From Candidatus Hodarchaeota archaeon (GTDB taxonomy: Archaea; Asgardarchaeota; Heimdallarchaeia; Hodarchaeales; YT1-039), in contig JAEOTF010000062.1 of NCBI GenBank assembly GCA_016840025.1, forward strand, positions 1 to 16,391: 16,391 nt of DNA. Reading direction: 5' to 3'. The notes under the pieces were generated by a model, which saw only the letters and a list, made by a program, of their open reading frames with translations, searched no databases and was not told the origin of the DNA. A program made the translations under genes and the position numbers. This document shows, in pieces, positions 8,883 to 15,336 of the stretch; the stretch's first letter is position 1, and every line of letters starts with the position of its first letter.

Positions 8883-9000
8883 TGTATATTATCCTGAATT
8901 GAATAAGGATGAAATCGCAAATAAAGCAATAATACAACTTAGATAATAAAGAATTAACACATCTTCGCGGAACTTAAAGAATTTACGTTAGGTGAAACAA

Positions 9001-10548
9001 ATGAAACTAAAACTGAAAAAGAAAATAAGAAACAATTTTTCGTTAAGAAAACAAAAACCCGTTGTAGTAGCACTCTTTTGTGGTATCAGCCTGTTAGTCG
9101 GCAGCTTGCACGTAACATCAGTGCAGGCAGCACCAGATGACTGGTATACTGCAACTGTGGACAGTGCAGGGAATGTTGGACAGTGGACGTCGTTGGCGCT
9201 GGACGCTGGCGGTTACCCCCACATCAGCTATCAGGATTGGTCTAATCTCGCTTTGAAGTATGCTTTCATGAATAGCAGTGGCTGGTATACCGAGACTGTG
9301 GATAGTATTGGTAATGTTGGTTGGTATACTTCGTTAGCGCTGGACGCTGCGGGGTATCCTCATATCAGCTACACTGATTGGACGAATCAGGATTTGAAGT
9401 ATGCCTTCCTGAACAGTAGTGGTTGGCAACTAGAAAGAGTGGACACCATTAGTAATGTCGGTCAATACACTTCGTTAGCGCTGGACGCTGCGGGCTATGC
9501 CCATATCAGCTATTATGATGAGTCGAGTGGAGACTTGAATTATGCCTTCCAGAACAGTAATGGCTGGCAGCTAACCACCGTGGACAGTGCAGGGAACGTT
9601 GGTCGACATACGTCGTTGGCGCTGGACGCCAGCGGCTATGCCCACATCAGTTATCAGGACTACACGAATTACGCTTTGAAGTATGCCTTCCAGAACAGTA
9701 CGGGCTGGTATACTGAGACTGTGGACAGTGCTGCTCAGGTTGGTTACACTAGTTCGTTGGCGTTGGACGCCAGCAGCTATGCCCACATCAGCTATTGGGA
9801 TGTCACGTTTGATGACTTGAAGTATGCGTTCCTGAACAGCAGTGGCTGGTATACCGAGACTGTGGACAGTACCGGTAACGTTGGTCAGTACACTTCGTTG
9901 GCGCTGGACACTGCGGGCTATGCCCATATCAGCTACTCTGATGACACGAATATGGCTTTAAAGTACGCCTTCTACAATGGTAGTGACTGGCAGCTAACCA
10001 CCGTGGACAGTGCAGGGAACGTTGGCTACCATAGTTCGTTGGCGCTTTTGGCGCTTGACGCTGGCGGCTACCCCCACATCAGCTATTTTGATTACACGAA
10101 TTATGATTTGAAGTATGCTCGAAGTCTCTTTCCAAGCAATCCACTAGTCTTCCCGCAATTACGGATTGTTACTGAAAGCTTTAACCCGGAGAATATCACC
10201 TATTCCTACCGGATCTTGGAACGAGTCAGGCAAGTGCCAATCACCGGGGCCACCGTGACAGTGACGTTCAACGGCACCCAGTACCTCGCGACCAATGACG
10301 GAGCCGGCTACTATACCGTAGTCTTACCCTACTCGCCTGACCCCGAAGTCATTGATGTGACCATTGAGAAAACCGGGATCATTACGCAGACCTTTACATA
10401 CACGGTATATGTGGATCCCCCAGCGGTCGGGTCGAAAATCCCGGAGATTGACGGGCTCGTGGTACTCCTCGTGTTTGCGGGTCTGGCGCTCGCCATCCAA
10501 CCGGTCCTCATTTACCAGAGGCTCCAGAAACATAACAAGACCAGGTAA
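9001..10548 (+). CDS. Exported seven-repeat beta-propeller-like surface protein
   Basis: 515 residues from the ATG at 9001, chosen because GGTGA sits five bases upstream; the in-frame GTG at 8992 overlaps that site. A basic N-terminus and a hydrophobic core (VVVALFCGISLLVG) ending SVQAAPDD form the signal peptide. Seven consecutive 47-residue units follow (W-Y/Q...VDS.GNVG..TSLALD..GY.HISY.D...LKYAF.NSSG); seven units suggest a closed seven-bladed propeller. Next come an Ig-like or peptidase-regulatory-like domain (PITGATVTVTFNGTQY, YTVVLPYSPDPE) and an anchor (KIPEIDGLVVLLVFAG... then RLQKHNKTR). The gene is clearly more GC-rich than its neighbours and uses GC-ending codons more often, which suggests acquisition or a different selection on codons. 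Ligand and role are unknown; binding or adhesion is inference. Confidence 0.82.
   Translation: MKLKLKKKIRNNFSLRKQKPVVVALFCGISLLVGSLHVTSVQAAPDDWYTATVDSAGNVGQWTSLALDAGGYPHISYQDWSNLALKYAFMNSSGWYTETVDSIGNVGWYTSLALDAAGYPHISYTDWTNQDLKYAFLNSSGWQLERVDTISNVGQYTSLALDAAGYAHISYYDESSGDLNYAFQNSNGWQLTTVDSAGNVGRHTSLALDASGYAHISYQDYTNYALKYAFQNSTGWYTETVDSAAQVGYTSSLALDASSYAHISYWDVTFDDLKYAFLNSSGWYTETVDSTGNVGQYTSLALDTAGYAHISYSDDTNMALKYAFYNGSDWQLTTVDSAGNVGYHSSLALLALDAGGYPHISYFDYTNYDLKYARSLFPSNPLVFPQLRIVTESFNPENITYSYRILERVRQVPITGATVTVTFNGTQYLATNDGAGYYTVVLPYSPDPEVIDVTIEKTGIITQTFTYTVYVDPPAVGSKIPEIDGLVVLLVFAGLALAIQPVLIYQRLQKHNKTR
9142..10137 (+). repeat. Seven tandem 141-bp coding repeats
   Basis: Units begin at the W codon at 9142, 9283, 9424, 9565, 9706, 9847 and 9988. 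The first six are exactly 141 bp and the seventh is 150 bp because of a 9-bp duplication. Identity between units is high in DNA as well as protein (for example the stretch coding for SLALD-AGYAHISY), which points to recent amplification or ongoing gene conversion. Confidence 0.95.
10039..10056 (+). repeat. 9-bp tandem duplication within blade 7
   Basis: TTGGCGCTT occurs twice in a row (10039-10047 and 10048-10056). In the protein, SLALD of the other blades becomes SLALLALD, an in-frame gain of three residues. It looks like replication slippage inside the repeat tract. Confidence 0.9.
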
Positions 10549-10559
10549 ACGCATTAATT

Positions 10560-10597
10560 CCTCCCTCCTCTTGGGGAGGGGAGTACCTTTTATTTTA
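10560..10597. terminator. Hairpin plus T-rich tract between convergent genes
   Basis: CCTCCC (10560-10565) pairs with GGGAGG (10574-10579) around an 8-base loop, followed by ACCTTTTATTTT. It lies in the 85-bp gap between the propeller gene and the opposing phosphatase gene. The T tract serves the plus strand; use by the minus strand is less likely. Confidence 0.5.
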
Positions 10598-10633
10598 CCC
10601 TTCCTCAATCATAATTTTCAATCAGCTTCAAAA

Positions 10634-11419
10634 CTATACAAGTCTCTTTAGTATCTGGAGTAAATTTTTGTGAATATGAGGATTAGATGCGAGTATATGG
10701 GGAAGGATTAATTCTCTCCAGCTAATTGCATTTCCAAAAAGATCTGTTATTTTTCCACCAGCTTCTTCTAAAATAAGACCAGCTGCGCAATAATCCCAAA
10801 TATTACGCTTCCATGGACAATAAAAACCTTCTGTAAGCCCTTCTGCGACAGAGATAATCTTCAGAGCTGTGCTTCCAACTTTAACTATATTTTTCTTAAG
10901 CCAATCTGGAAAGCTACCTTCTAACATGTGCCTTCGATTATCGGTCTTACTAACGGCTATTTTTATTTCGTTATGTTCTTTTATCGATGATACTTCAATT
11001 TGCTCCCCATTACATGTAGCTCCTTTTCTATAGACTGCCTGATACAAACGACCATCTGTGGGTCTAGCTATAAGTCCGAGTATTGGAGATGAATCAACCA
11101 GTAAGGCTACGCTGATACAAAAATCCCCTGTTTTCTGAATAAAATCCTTCGTGCCATCGAGGGGATCAACCACCCACAATCGTTTCTCCTGTAAAGCAAG
11201 AAGTGGATCTTGAGTGGATTCTTCAGATAACCATCCATCTTCAGGAAATTCATTCATTATGAGATCATATAAAACCTCATCCGCTTTAGAATCTGCTAAA
11301 GTTATTGGATCACCGTGGTTTTTATATTTGACTTCAATATCTTGTGTATAATATCTTAGGACTTCTTTTTGAGCTTGTTTGATTGCTTGTGTTGCCACTT
11401 TAAGTTCTTCAGTCCACAT
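10634..11419 (-). CDS. Inositol-monophosphatase-family phosphatase, CysQ-like
   Basis: 261 residues, about the usual length of this Mg2+-dependent, Li+-sensitive phosphatase family, without export signal. Motifs: DPITLADSKAD (37-47), WLSEES (63-68, first metal Glu), WVVDPLDGTKDF (82-93, the D-P-x-D-G-T metal signature), VGSTALKI (181-188) and WDYCAAGLILEEAGG (208-222, catalytic-site Asp). LDGTKDFIQKTGDFCISVALL is closer to CysQ, the 3'(2'),5'-bisphosphate nucleotidase (pAp to AMP), than to classical inositol or fructose-1,6-bisphosphate phosphatases, but paralogs are hard to tell apart by sequence. The Shine-Dalgarno GGTAG overlaps the stop of the DUF89 gene eight bases upstream, so the pair is an operon. 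One small oddity is Ser in SEES where Gly (GEE) is usual; both Glu are kept. Confidence 0.85.
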   Translation of the reverse strand: MWTEELKVATQAIKQAQKEVLRYYTQDIEVKYKNHGDPITLADSKADEVLYDLIMNEFPEDGWLSEESTQDPLLALQEKRLWVVDPLDGTKDFIQKTGDFCISVALLVDSSPILGLIARPTDGRLYQAVYRKGATCNGEQIEVSSIKEHNEIKIAVSKTDNRRHMLEGSFPDWLKKNIVKVGSTALKIISVAEGLTEGFYCPWKRNIWDYCAAGLILEEAGGKITDLFGNAISWRELILPHILASNPHIHKNLLQILKRLV

Positions 11420-11427
11420 TGGATGAG

Positions 11428-12351
11428 CTACCTATAATTATCTTTTTTTAATTTCATAAATACATTACTACCATGTTTCACTTTAACTGTTCTTGCTACA
11501 GGCTTACATTTAGCACGAAACAGAATATATACAGGTTTATTCCATGTATATTCGGGTACGGTCTCATAGTGTCCCATCCCCTTGAAAATTAACAGTTCAG
11601 CGTTATTTAGTTCTTTTTTAAACTCTGAACTAATTTCATGAAGAAAAATTCCCATCGAATCAGAACCAATTGAACAAACTCTAACATTCTGGATCTCTGT
11701 AAAACCTGCCTCAACAAGATCACCTACTGTAGCGTCATTTGCAATTGGTGAATCTTTTCCCGCTACAACAACATTTTTTCCCATTTTTACTAAGCATTCA
11801 ACAAATAAACGATCAAAAAATATTTCACCGCAGTTATCTGTCAAATAGAGAATGTTATTAACGGTTTCTAGGTCCTGTAAAAATAGATCAAACTCCCAGA
11901 GGGAAATATCTTCAACCGCTCCTTGGAGAATATTATCTAGTTTATCTAAGGTAAAATCAGAATCTTCTATACCAAACTCTATTGCATTAGCTGCCGTAGC
12001 AATCTGTGCTGCCATTTCTAACTGATCCTGCCCTGATTTTTTCTTGATTTGATTGCTTATTGTATTAACTAATTTCACAGATAGAAGATTGGAAGCAACT
12101 TTCAATTCGTGTTGAGGATCAACATTTCCTGAGACTCTTTGAATTATCCGTTCCCGTTCCGTTCCGAGATAAGCAGGGACATCAGTAACTTCAGGAACTA
12201 TTATTTTTTTCTTAAATTTGAAATGATTTCCTAATAAAATAGTAAATTCTTTCATTGCCTGTAATTGTAACTCTCTATCATCGGTGGATAGTACAGCATT
12301 TTTATATCCACGTGATATTAAACATGAAAGACATTGGCTTTGTATTTTCAT
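11428..12351 (-). CDS. DUF89/ARMT1-type damage-control phosphatase
   Basis: 307 residues from the ATG at 12351. That start is chosen because GGTTGA lies four bases before it, as in other genes here; an ATG at 12363 would add four residues. The protein begins with the CxxC pair (QCLSCLISRGY) seen in prokaryotic DUF89 members. Then come ANAIEFGI, the metal/phosphate site DNCGE (172-176), SPIANDATVGDL (201-212), KGMGHYE (257-263) and RAKCKPVA near the end, all family hallmarks. DUF89 proteins are metal-dependent phosphatases thought to remove damaged or excess sugar or nucleotide phosphates; the substrate of this subfamily is not known. It is co-transcribed with the CysQ-like phosphatase, suggesting a shared clean-up task. 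It is divergent from the GINS-B-like mini gene. Confidence 0.87.
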   Translation of the reverse strand: MKIQSQCLSCLISRGYKNAVLSTDDRELQLQAMKEFTILLGNHFKFKKKIIVPEVTDVPAYLGTERERIIQRVSGNVDPQHELKVASNLLSVKLVNTISNQIKKKSGQDQLEMAAQIATAANAIEFGIEDSDFTLDKLDNILQGAVEDISLWEFDLFLQDLETVNNILYLTDNCGEIFFDRLFVECLVKMGKNVVVAGKDSPIANDATVGDLVEAGFTEIQNVRVCSIGSDSMGIFLHEISSEFKKELNNAELLIFKGMGHYETVPEYTWNKPVYILFRAKCKPVARTVKVKHGSNVFMKLKKDNYR

Positions 12352-12384
12352 AATTTCAACCATTAAACTCTTAATTTTTTATCA

Positions 12385-12395
12385 AAATATATTTG
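12385..12395 (-). promoter_or_regulatory. TATA box for the phosphatase operon
   Basis: On the minus strand CAAATATATTTT lies about 25-30 bases before 12363, predicting a start of transcription close to 12363 and a short leader with GGTTGA in front of the ATG at 12351. This supports the shorter DUF89 start. Confidence 0.5.
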
Positions 12396-12543
12396 TAGAT
12401 AATTATCTTATTTTCTATCTAACAATTGATAACAAGCGACAAAAAATCTGTTAAAACTCTTACAAACTAAAAGATAACTTTACAGTTGAACTCGAATGAA
12501 AAAAGAATTCTTATTTCACTTTCAGATAACTCTCTCTCTCACT

Positions 12544-12553
12544 TTTAAAAATA
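12544..12553 (+). promoter_or_regulatory. TATA box for the 54-aa GINS-B-like gene
   Basis: TTTAAAAATA is centred about 30 bases before the ATG at 12580, so the transcript would be leaderless or nearly so. No Shine-Dalgarno is present, which fits. This makes the mini gene look like a unit on its own rather than a remnant tail. Confidence 0.5.
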
Positions 12554-12579
12554 CAAATAATAAGAAATATTGACCACCA

Positions 12580-12744
12580 ATGATGTCTCCTCAAAGAATA
12601 GTGAGATTACTTCAAGATTTCGATTGTGTAATCGTTGGAATTGAGGGAAAAGACTATTATTTAGGTAAAAGCGGAGAACAAATTAAATTACCGCTCCCGA
12701 ACGCTTCTACTCTTGTAGATCGCGGTGTTGCGCAATTTGTATAG
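12580..12744 (+). CDS. 54-aa protein resembling a stand-alone GINS B-domain
   Basis: MMSPQRIVRLLQDF, then CVIVGIEGKDYYLGKSG, then IKLPLPNASTLVDRGVAQFV and stop. This follows the pattern of the small beta-rich B-domain at the C-terminus of archaeal Gins51 (and eukaryotic Sld5/Psf1): a strand leading to F/I-VG-x-D/E-G-x-x-Y, a glycine turn, then a basic or acidic strand running to LP, NA, L-V/I-x-R-G-x-A and a final hydrophobic pair. The A-domain, which normally precedes it and makes most GINS contacts, is absent: no frame upstream (12364-12579) continues it. It has its own TATA box and an intact stop, so an independent small gene is favoured over a decayed GINS gene, but a pseudogene fragment is possible. 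A GINS/CMG partner or regulator role is inference. The second ATG (12583) could also be the start. Confidence 0.6.
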   Translation: MMSPQRIVRLLQDFDCVIVGIEGKDYYLGKSGEQIKLPLPNASTLVDRGVAQFV

Positions 12745-12811
12745 CAAAATCAGGTTAATTTTCTCTATTAATTCCCCTCATTAAAAAAAAAGAAGATAAG
12801 AAGGTATTTCT

Positions 12812-13681
12812 TTATTTTCGACGTCGGTAAATGAGTGCAATTACGCCAATTACAGGAAATACGAAGACAAATTCGAAACCAGGAATCATACCGCCGCCTT
12901 CAAAGCCTTTAATGTCGTATTCTTCTTGTGTTATTTCAAAATTTGTATCTATTTCGGCTTTAATAGTCATTCCCTGTATTGTCATGTCAATACTTAAAAA
13001 GGCGTCAATTAACACACCTAACATTACACCAGTTTCTTTGTCCCAAACCATTCTGAAATCTGTGTTAACTTTGTATGTCATTCCTGATTCGGAATCACTT
13101 ACATCGTATTGAGAAACCACGCCGAATTCTTCATCATTTGACTCAAAACTGAATGATGGGGCTTCATCTGTACCTGCTGCAGCTGCGGTTGCTAAATCTT
13201 TTAACCTTGTCTCTAGATCATCCCACCATTGGTCATCTGCATAAGTAATCACAGAGTAAAGGAGCCAGGACATGTCTATCTCTTCCATTGAAGCTAGTGC
13301 ACTCGCACCACCGCCCCAAAGGTAAATTGCCCACATTTCTATCGGGAAATTCGCATATATAGTTTGGGTATATCCAAGAACTGAAGCTTCAACATAGTCG
13401 CCCATAATGGGGTCATTTCCAGTACCATCAATGTTTAAATCAAAAGTATCGCCTTCATTAAGCGTAACGGTGTCTAATTTCAAAGAATCCATGCTACCGG
13501 AGTCCTTATATTCGGGGGTGTCGATATCCCAATTTGCAGAAGCTTTTTTAAGCTCATAAGTAAAGGTGTCACCTGCTTCAACTCCATATGAATAGCCTGT
13601 CGCCTTTAGAGGGTTTAGTACAAAAGTGAGACAGAGCAATAGAGCAAACATTACACCTATAACAGTTGTTTTACGTTTCAT
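12812..13681 (-). CDS. Exported acidic membrane-anchored protein, unknown function
   Basis: 289 residues. A signal peptide (residues 1-29, hydrophobic VIGVMFALLLCLTFVL) is followed by a large, acidic, beta-rich ectodomain starting SYGVEAGDTFTYEL. The motifs GDTFTYEL and MVWDKETGVMLGVLID (211-226) recur in archaeal surface proteins of unknown role. The end is a sorting-type tail: GGGMIPGFEFVFVFPVIG, a transmembrane span, then YRRRK, close to the PGF-type C-terminal signals that archaeosortases process, although an archaeosortase target is only inferred. There are no cysteines beyond the signal region and no catalytic motif. A good Shine-Dalgarno (GAGGAAG) precedes the ATG by about five bases. 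It is convergent with the mini gene at 12580. Confidence 0.8.
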   Translation of the reverse strand: MKRKTTVIGVMFALLLCLTFVLNPLKATGYSYGVEAGDTFTYELKKASANWDIDTPEYKDSGSMDSLKLDTVTLNEGDTFDLNIDGTGNDPIMGDYVEASVLGYTQTIYANFPIEMWAIYLWGGGASALASMEEIDMSWLLYSVITYADDQWWDDLETRLKDLATAAAAGTDEAPSFSFESNDEEFGVVSQYDVSDSESGMTYKVNTDFRMVWDKETGVMLGVLIDAFLSIDMTIQGMTIKAEIDTNFEITQEEYDIKGFEGGGMIPGFEFVFVFPVIGVIALIYRRRK

Positions 13682-13696
13682 CTTTTCTTCCTCTTT

Positions 13697-13712
13697 GTTT
13701 GTCTGTACAAAC
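13697..13712. repeat. Inverted repeat just upstream of the exported-protein gene
   Basis: GTTTGT (13697-13702) and ACAAAC (13707-13712) are perfect complements four bases apart, 16-31 bases before the ATG at 13681 on the minus strand, within or next to the likely leader. Operator or leader hairpin are both possible; TTTGTA also recurs further upstream (for example near 13750). Confidence 0.4.
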
Positions 13713-14286
13713 TAAGACATAGCAATATTGTATTGATAGTTGTAAAAGGTTTGTAAATTCATTACATGACAATTTATTACACAAAATCTCAGTTTGTGTT
13801 AAAGTCTACACATATAATTAAGAATTTTAAGAATCTCTGAAGGAGGGGGTAGGAATAACGGTTATAATTTAATTAGTTAGTTTTCTAATATTATAGAGAT
13901 AGGTAAAAAATAACGAAAAATGACATGAAAGAAAAAAACATCTGAAATTTGAGTTTAACCATTCTCAACTAGAGTAACACCAGTTTGGTGAGAAAATTTT
14001 AGGTTATTATTAAAAACAGTCCTTTTCACATTTTTTGATTTTATAACTAACCGTTCTTGGCCCGTCATAAGCGTCTAACAATGATCTGAAGTTATTCTTT
14101 TCCAAGGTTCTTCATCATTAGTCATTGAGCTTTACTGTAGCTGAGAGAAACGTTAGTTAACTAGTTTTTTTACTAAAAAGAGCGGCTTATAGTCCTGTCA
14201 TTTCTCCCATTTTTCCTATTAAAACTCAATTTTAGCAAGATTTTAGGCGGGACAGATTATTTTCTTCTTGAACTTTATCTAGGGAA
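13713..14286. other. Long spacer without a recognisable gene
   Basis: About 570 bases of AT-rich DNA between divergent genes at 13681 (minus) and 14338 (plus). No tRNA-like fold, no CRISPR-type repeat and no convincing coding frame was found; the longest ATG frame noticed is only about 24 codons (near 13765). One odd G-rich stretch, GAAGGAGGGGGTAGG (near 13840), stands out but has no clear partner for pairing. It presumably holds both promoters. Confidence 0.5.
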
Positions 14287-14287
14287 G

Positions 14288-14297
14288 TATATAAATA
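14288..14297 (+). promoter_or_regulatory. Strong TATA box for zinc-ribbon gene A
   Basis: TATATAAATA is close to the archaeal consensus, with a purine-rich GGGAAG just upstream that could be a BRE. Predicted start of transcription is near 14318-14322, giving a leader of about 20 bases. Confidence 0.65.
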
Positions 14298-14337
14298 AAG
14301 ATAATACTATCGATACAGAGACGGTAAATATTAGGAA

Positions 14338-14907
14338 ATGATAGCAATACCCGAAAATATTAAAGCGCTTCTAAAAAAACCCCGCCGCCCCGATCCCGAC
14401 CAAATAATCAAATCGGACTTCTGGTGCAAGACCTGTGATAGAGTTAGAAACCACTACGGTCCTGCCCGCTATAACGATGAAGGGGCGAGATGGACGGTGT
14501 GTATAGAATGCGAAACAAAGGGCTTTGTACTCTATTGTGAGGAGTGCCATCGAGAAAGACTTCACGACATCCATTCCGGCTATCGGGTTGAGCCCTGTGA
14601 GGGGTGGAAATCTAATAAAACCTGTCAGATCTGCGGTCTTTGGCGTCCAGAAACTTTCAACTCATACTGCCGTGAAAATGAAGGAATAAAATTAATTCCG
14701 ATGCGTTCAGGCTTCCCTCAAAAGCGACTAGACCCGTACTTTCCCTCCCCGCTTTGTCGTCCCTCTCCCCGATCACAGCGTCTTCAACCTCTCAAGGTGT
14801 CCCAAGAACTCAACATTGAACGCGGGGTTCAAATGCCTATACACCTGTACTTTCCTAATTTTCCCGAGTATCACTCCGGTTTCTTTTTCCCACGCCCTCA
14901 ACGTTGA
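14338..14907 (+). CDS. Zinc-ribbon protein A with N-terminal PENIxxLLKKPxR motif
   Basis: 189 residues, not recognised as a named family. It starts with IPENIKALLKKPRRPDPD, almost the same as the start of the opposing gene at 15879. Then come two zinc-ribbon-like units: CKTC (30-33) with CIEC (55-58), and CEEC (67-70) with CQIC (96-99). Each first pair is followed by a T/R-x-H-type element (CKTCDRVRNH, CEECHRERLHDIH), which suggests one metal each. After about residue 105 the sequence becomes proline- and arginine-rich without cysteine order, and the last 30 residues are encoded inside a 47-bp direct repeat; the native C-terminus may have been replaced. The gene is more GC-rich than its surroundings. 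Zinc binding is well supported; nucleic-acid or protein binding is inference. No export signal. Confidence 0.7.
   Translation: MIAIPENIKALLKKPRRPDPDQIIKSDFWCKTCDRVRNHYGPARYNDEGARWTVCIECETKGFVLYCEECHRERLHDIHSGYRVEPCEGWKSNKTCQICGLWRPETFNSYCRENEGIKLIPMRSGFPQKRLDPYFPSPLCRPSPRSQRLQPLKVSQELNIERGVQMPIHLYFPNFPEYHSGFFFPRPQR
14809..14855 (+). repeat. 47-bp direct repeat, copy 1
   Basis: It runs from CTCAACATTGAAC to CTGTACTTTCC and differs from copy 2 (14897-14943) at two bases. It contains the small palindrome TTGAAC-GCGGG-GTTCAA. It lies inside the 3' part of zinc-ribbon gene A and codes for LNIERGVQMPIHLYF. Confidence 0.9.
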
Positions 14908-14943
14908 ACGCGGGGTTCAAATGCCTTTACACCTGTACTTTCC
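14897..14943 (+). repeat. 47-bp direct repeat, copy 2, ending zinc-ribbon gene A
   Basis: This copy starts 88 bp after copy 1 and in another frame, so the gene stops within it (TGA at 14905-14907). A weaker third similarity, CCCGTACTTTCCCTCC, lies near 14732 and matches the CCTGTACTTTCC end of both copies and the pyrimidine-rich DNA that follows copy 2. Confidence 0.88.
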
Positions 14944-15128
14944 CTCCTCTTTTTTTTAGTCTTCCTCCTCGCTCACGGCCACTAAAGCATGACCGAAACT
15001 AATTTTTTAGTTAACACTCGGTTTTATAGAATCTCAAATATATTGGTAGGCAAGATTCAGCTTTTACGATAATCTAAATATGGAATACAATGGCATAATA
15101 AATGACTAATTCTAGGAATTATAGTATA

Positions 15129-15263
15129 ATGGCGTCTAAGAAGGGTCTCTCGATTGGAAAGGCTTTATTACTGAGTTTAGTAGTTCTTTTGTATCTTTCA
15201 GTCCCCACAACTAATAAGACAATTAGAAAGGTCATGAAATGGAGATTTTTCAGTCTAAGATGA
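15129..15263 (+). CDS. Possible 44-aa single-span membrane protein
   Basis: MASKKGLSIG, then the hydrophobic run KALLLSLVVLLYLSVP, then a basic tail (TTNKTIRKVMKWRFFSLR) and stop. The layout is that of a small one-pass membrane protein. A TATA-like CATAATAAAT (15094-15103) about 30 bases upstream would give a leaderless transcript, in keeping with the lack of a Shine-Dalgarno. It sits alone between the two convergent zinc-ribbon genes. A chance frame cannot be excluded at this length. Confidence 0.35.
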   Translation: MASKKGLSIGKALLLSLVVLLYLSVPTTNKTIRKVMKWRFFSLR

Positions 15264-15336
15264 TTATCAGAGATCTTTTAATACCTAGTTAAAAGTACAC
15301 AGGGAAGTAAAAAAAGGAAAAGAAGGCTTACAACTT

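Noticed and set aside
9571..9927. Long minus-strand open frame opposite the propeller repeats
   Set aside because: It is the antisense of repeated coding DNA; its apparent repeats mirror the 141-bp units and it lacks promoter and Shine-Dalgarno.
10324..10651. Several open frames of 60-95 codons over the 3' end of the propeller gene on both strands
   Set aside because: The GC-rich gene leaves few stops in other frames; the predicted peptides are Arg/Ser/Pro-rich and have no start signals.
12364..12579. A decayed GINS A-domain upstream of the B-domain-like gene
   Set aside because: The three forward frames show stops at short intervals and no residues resembling an A-domain, although full decay beyond recognition cannot be excluded.
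14821..14835. GCGGGGTTCAAAT as the T-arm of a tRNA
   Set aside because: The 3' side (GCCTTTAC) does not pair with the GCGGG side, and no acceptor, D or anticodon arm can be drawn around it.
14809..14943. The 47-bp repeats as a short CRISPR array
   Set aside because: Only two full copies, 41 bp apart, lying inside a coding region, with no cas gene in the window.
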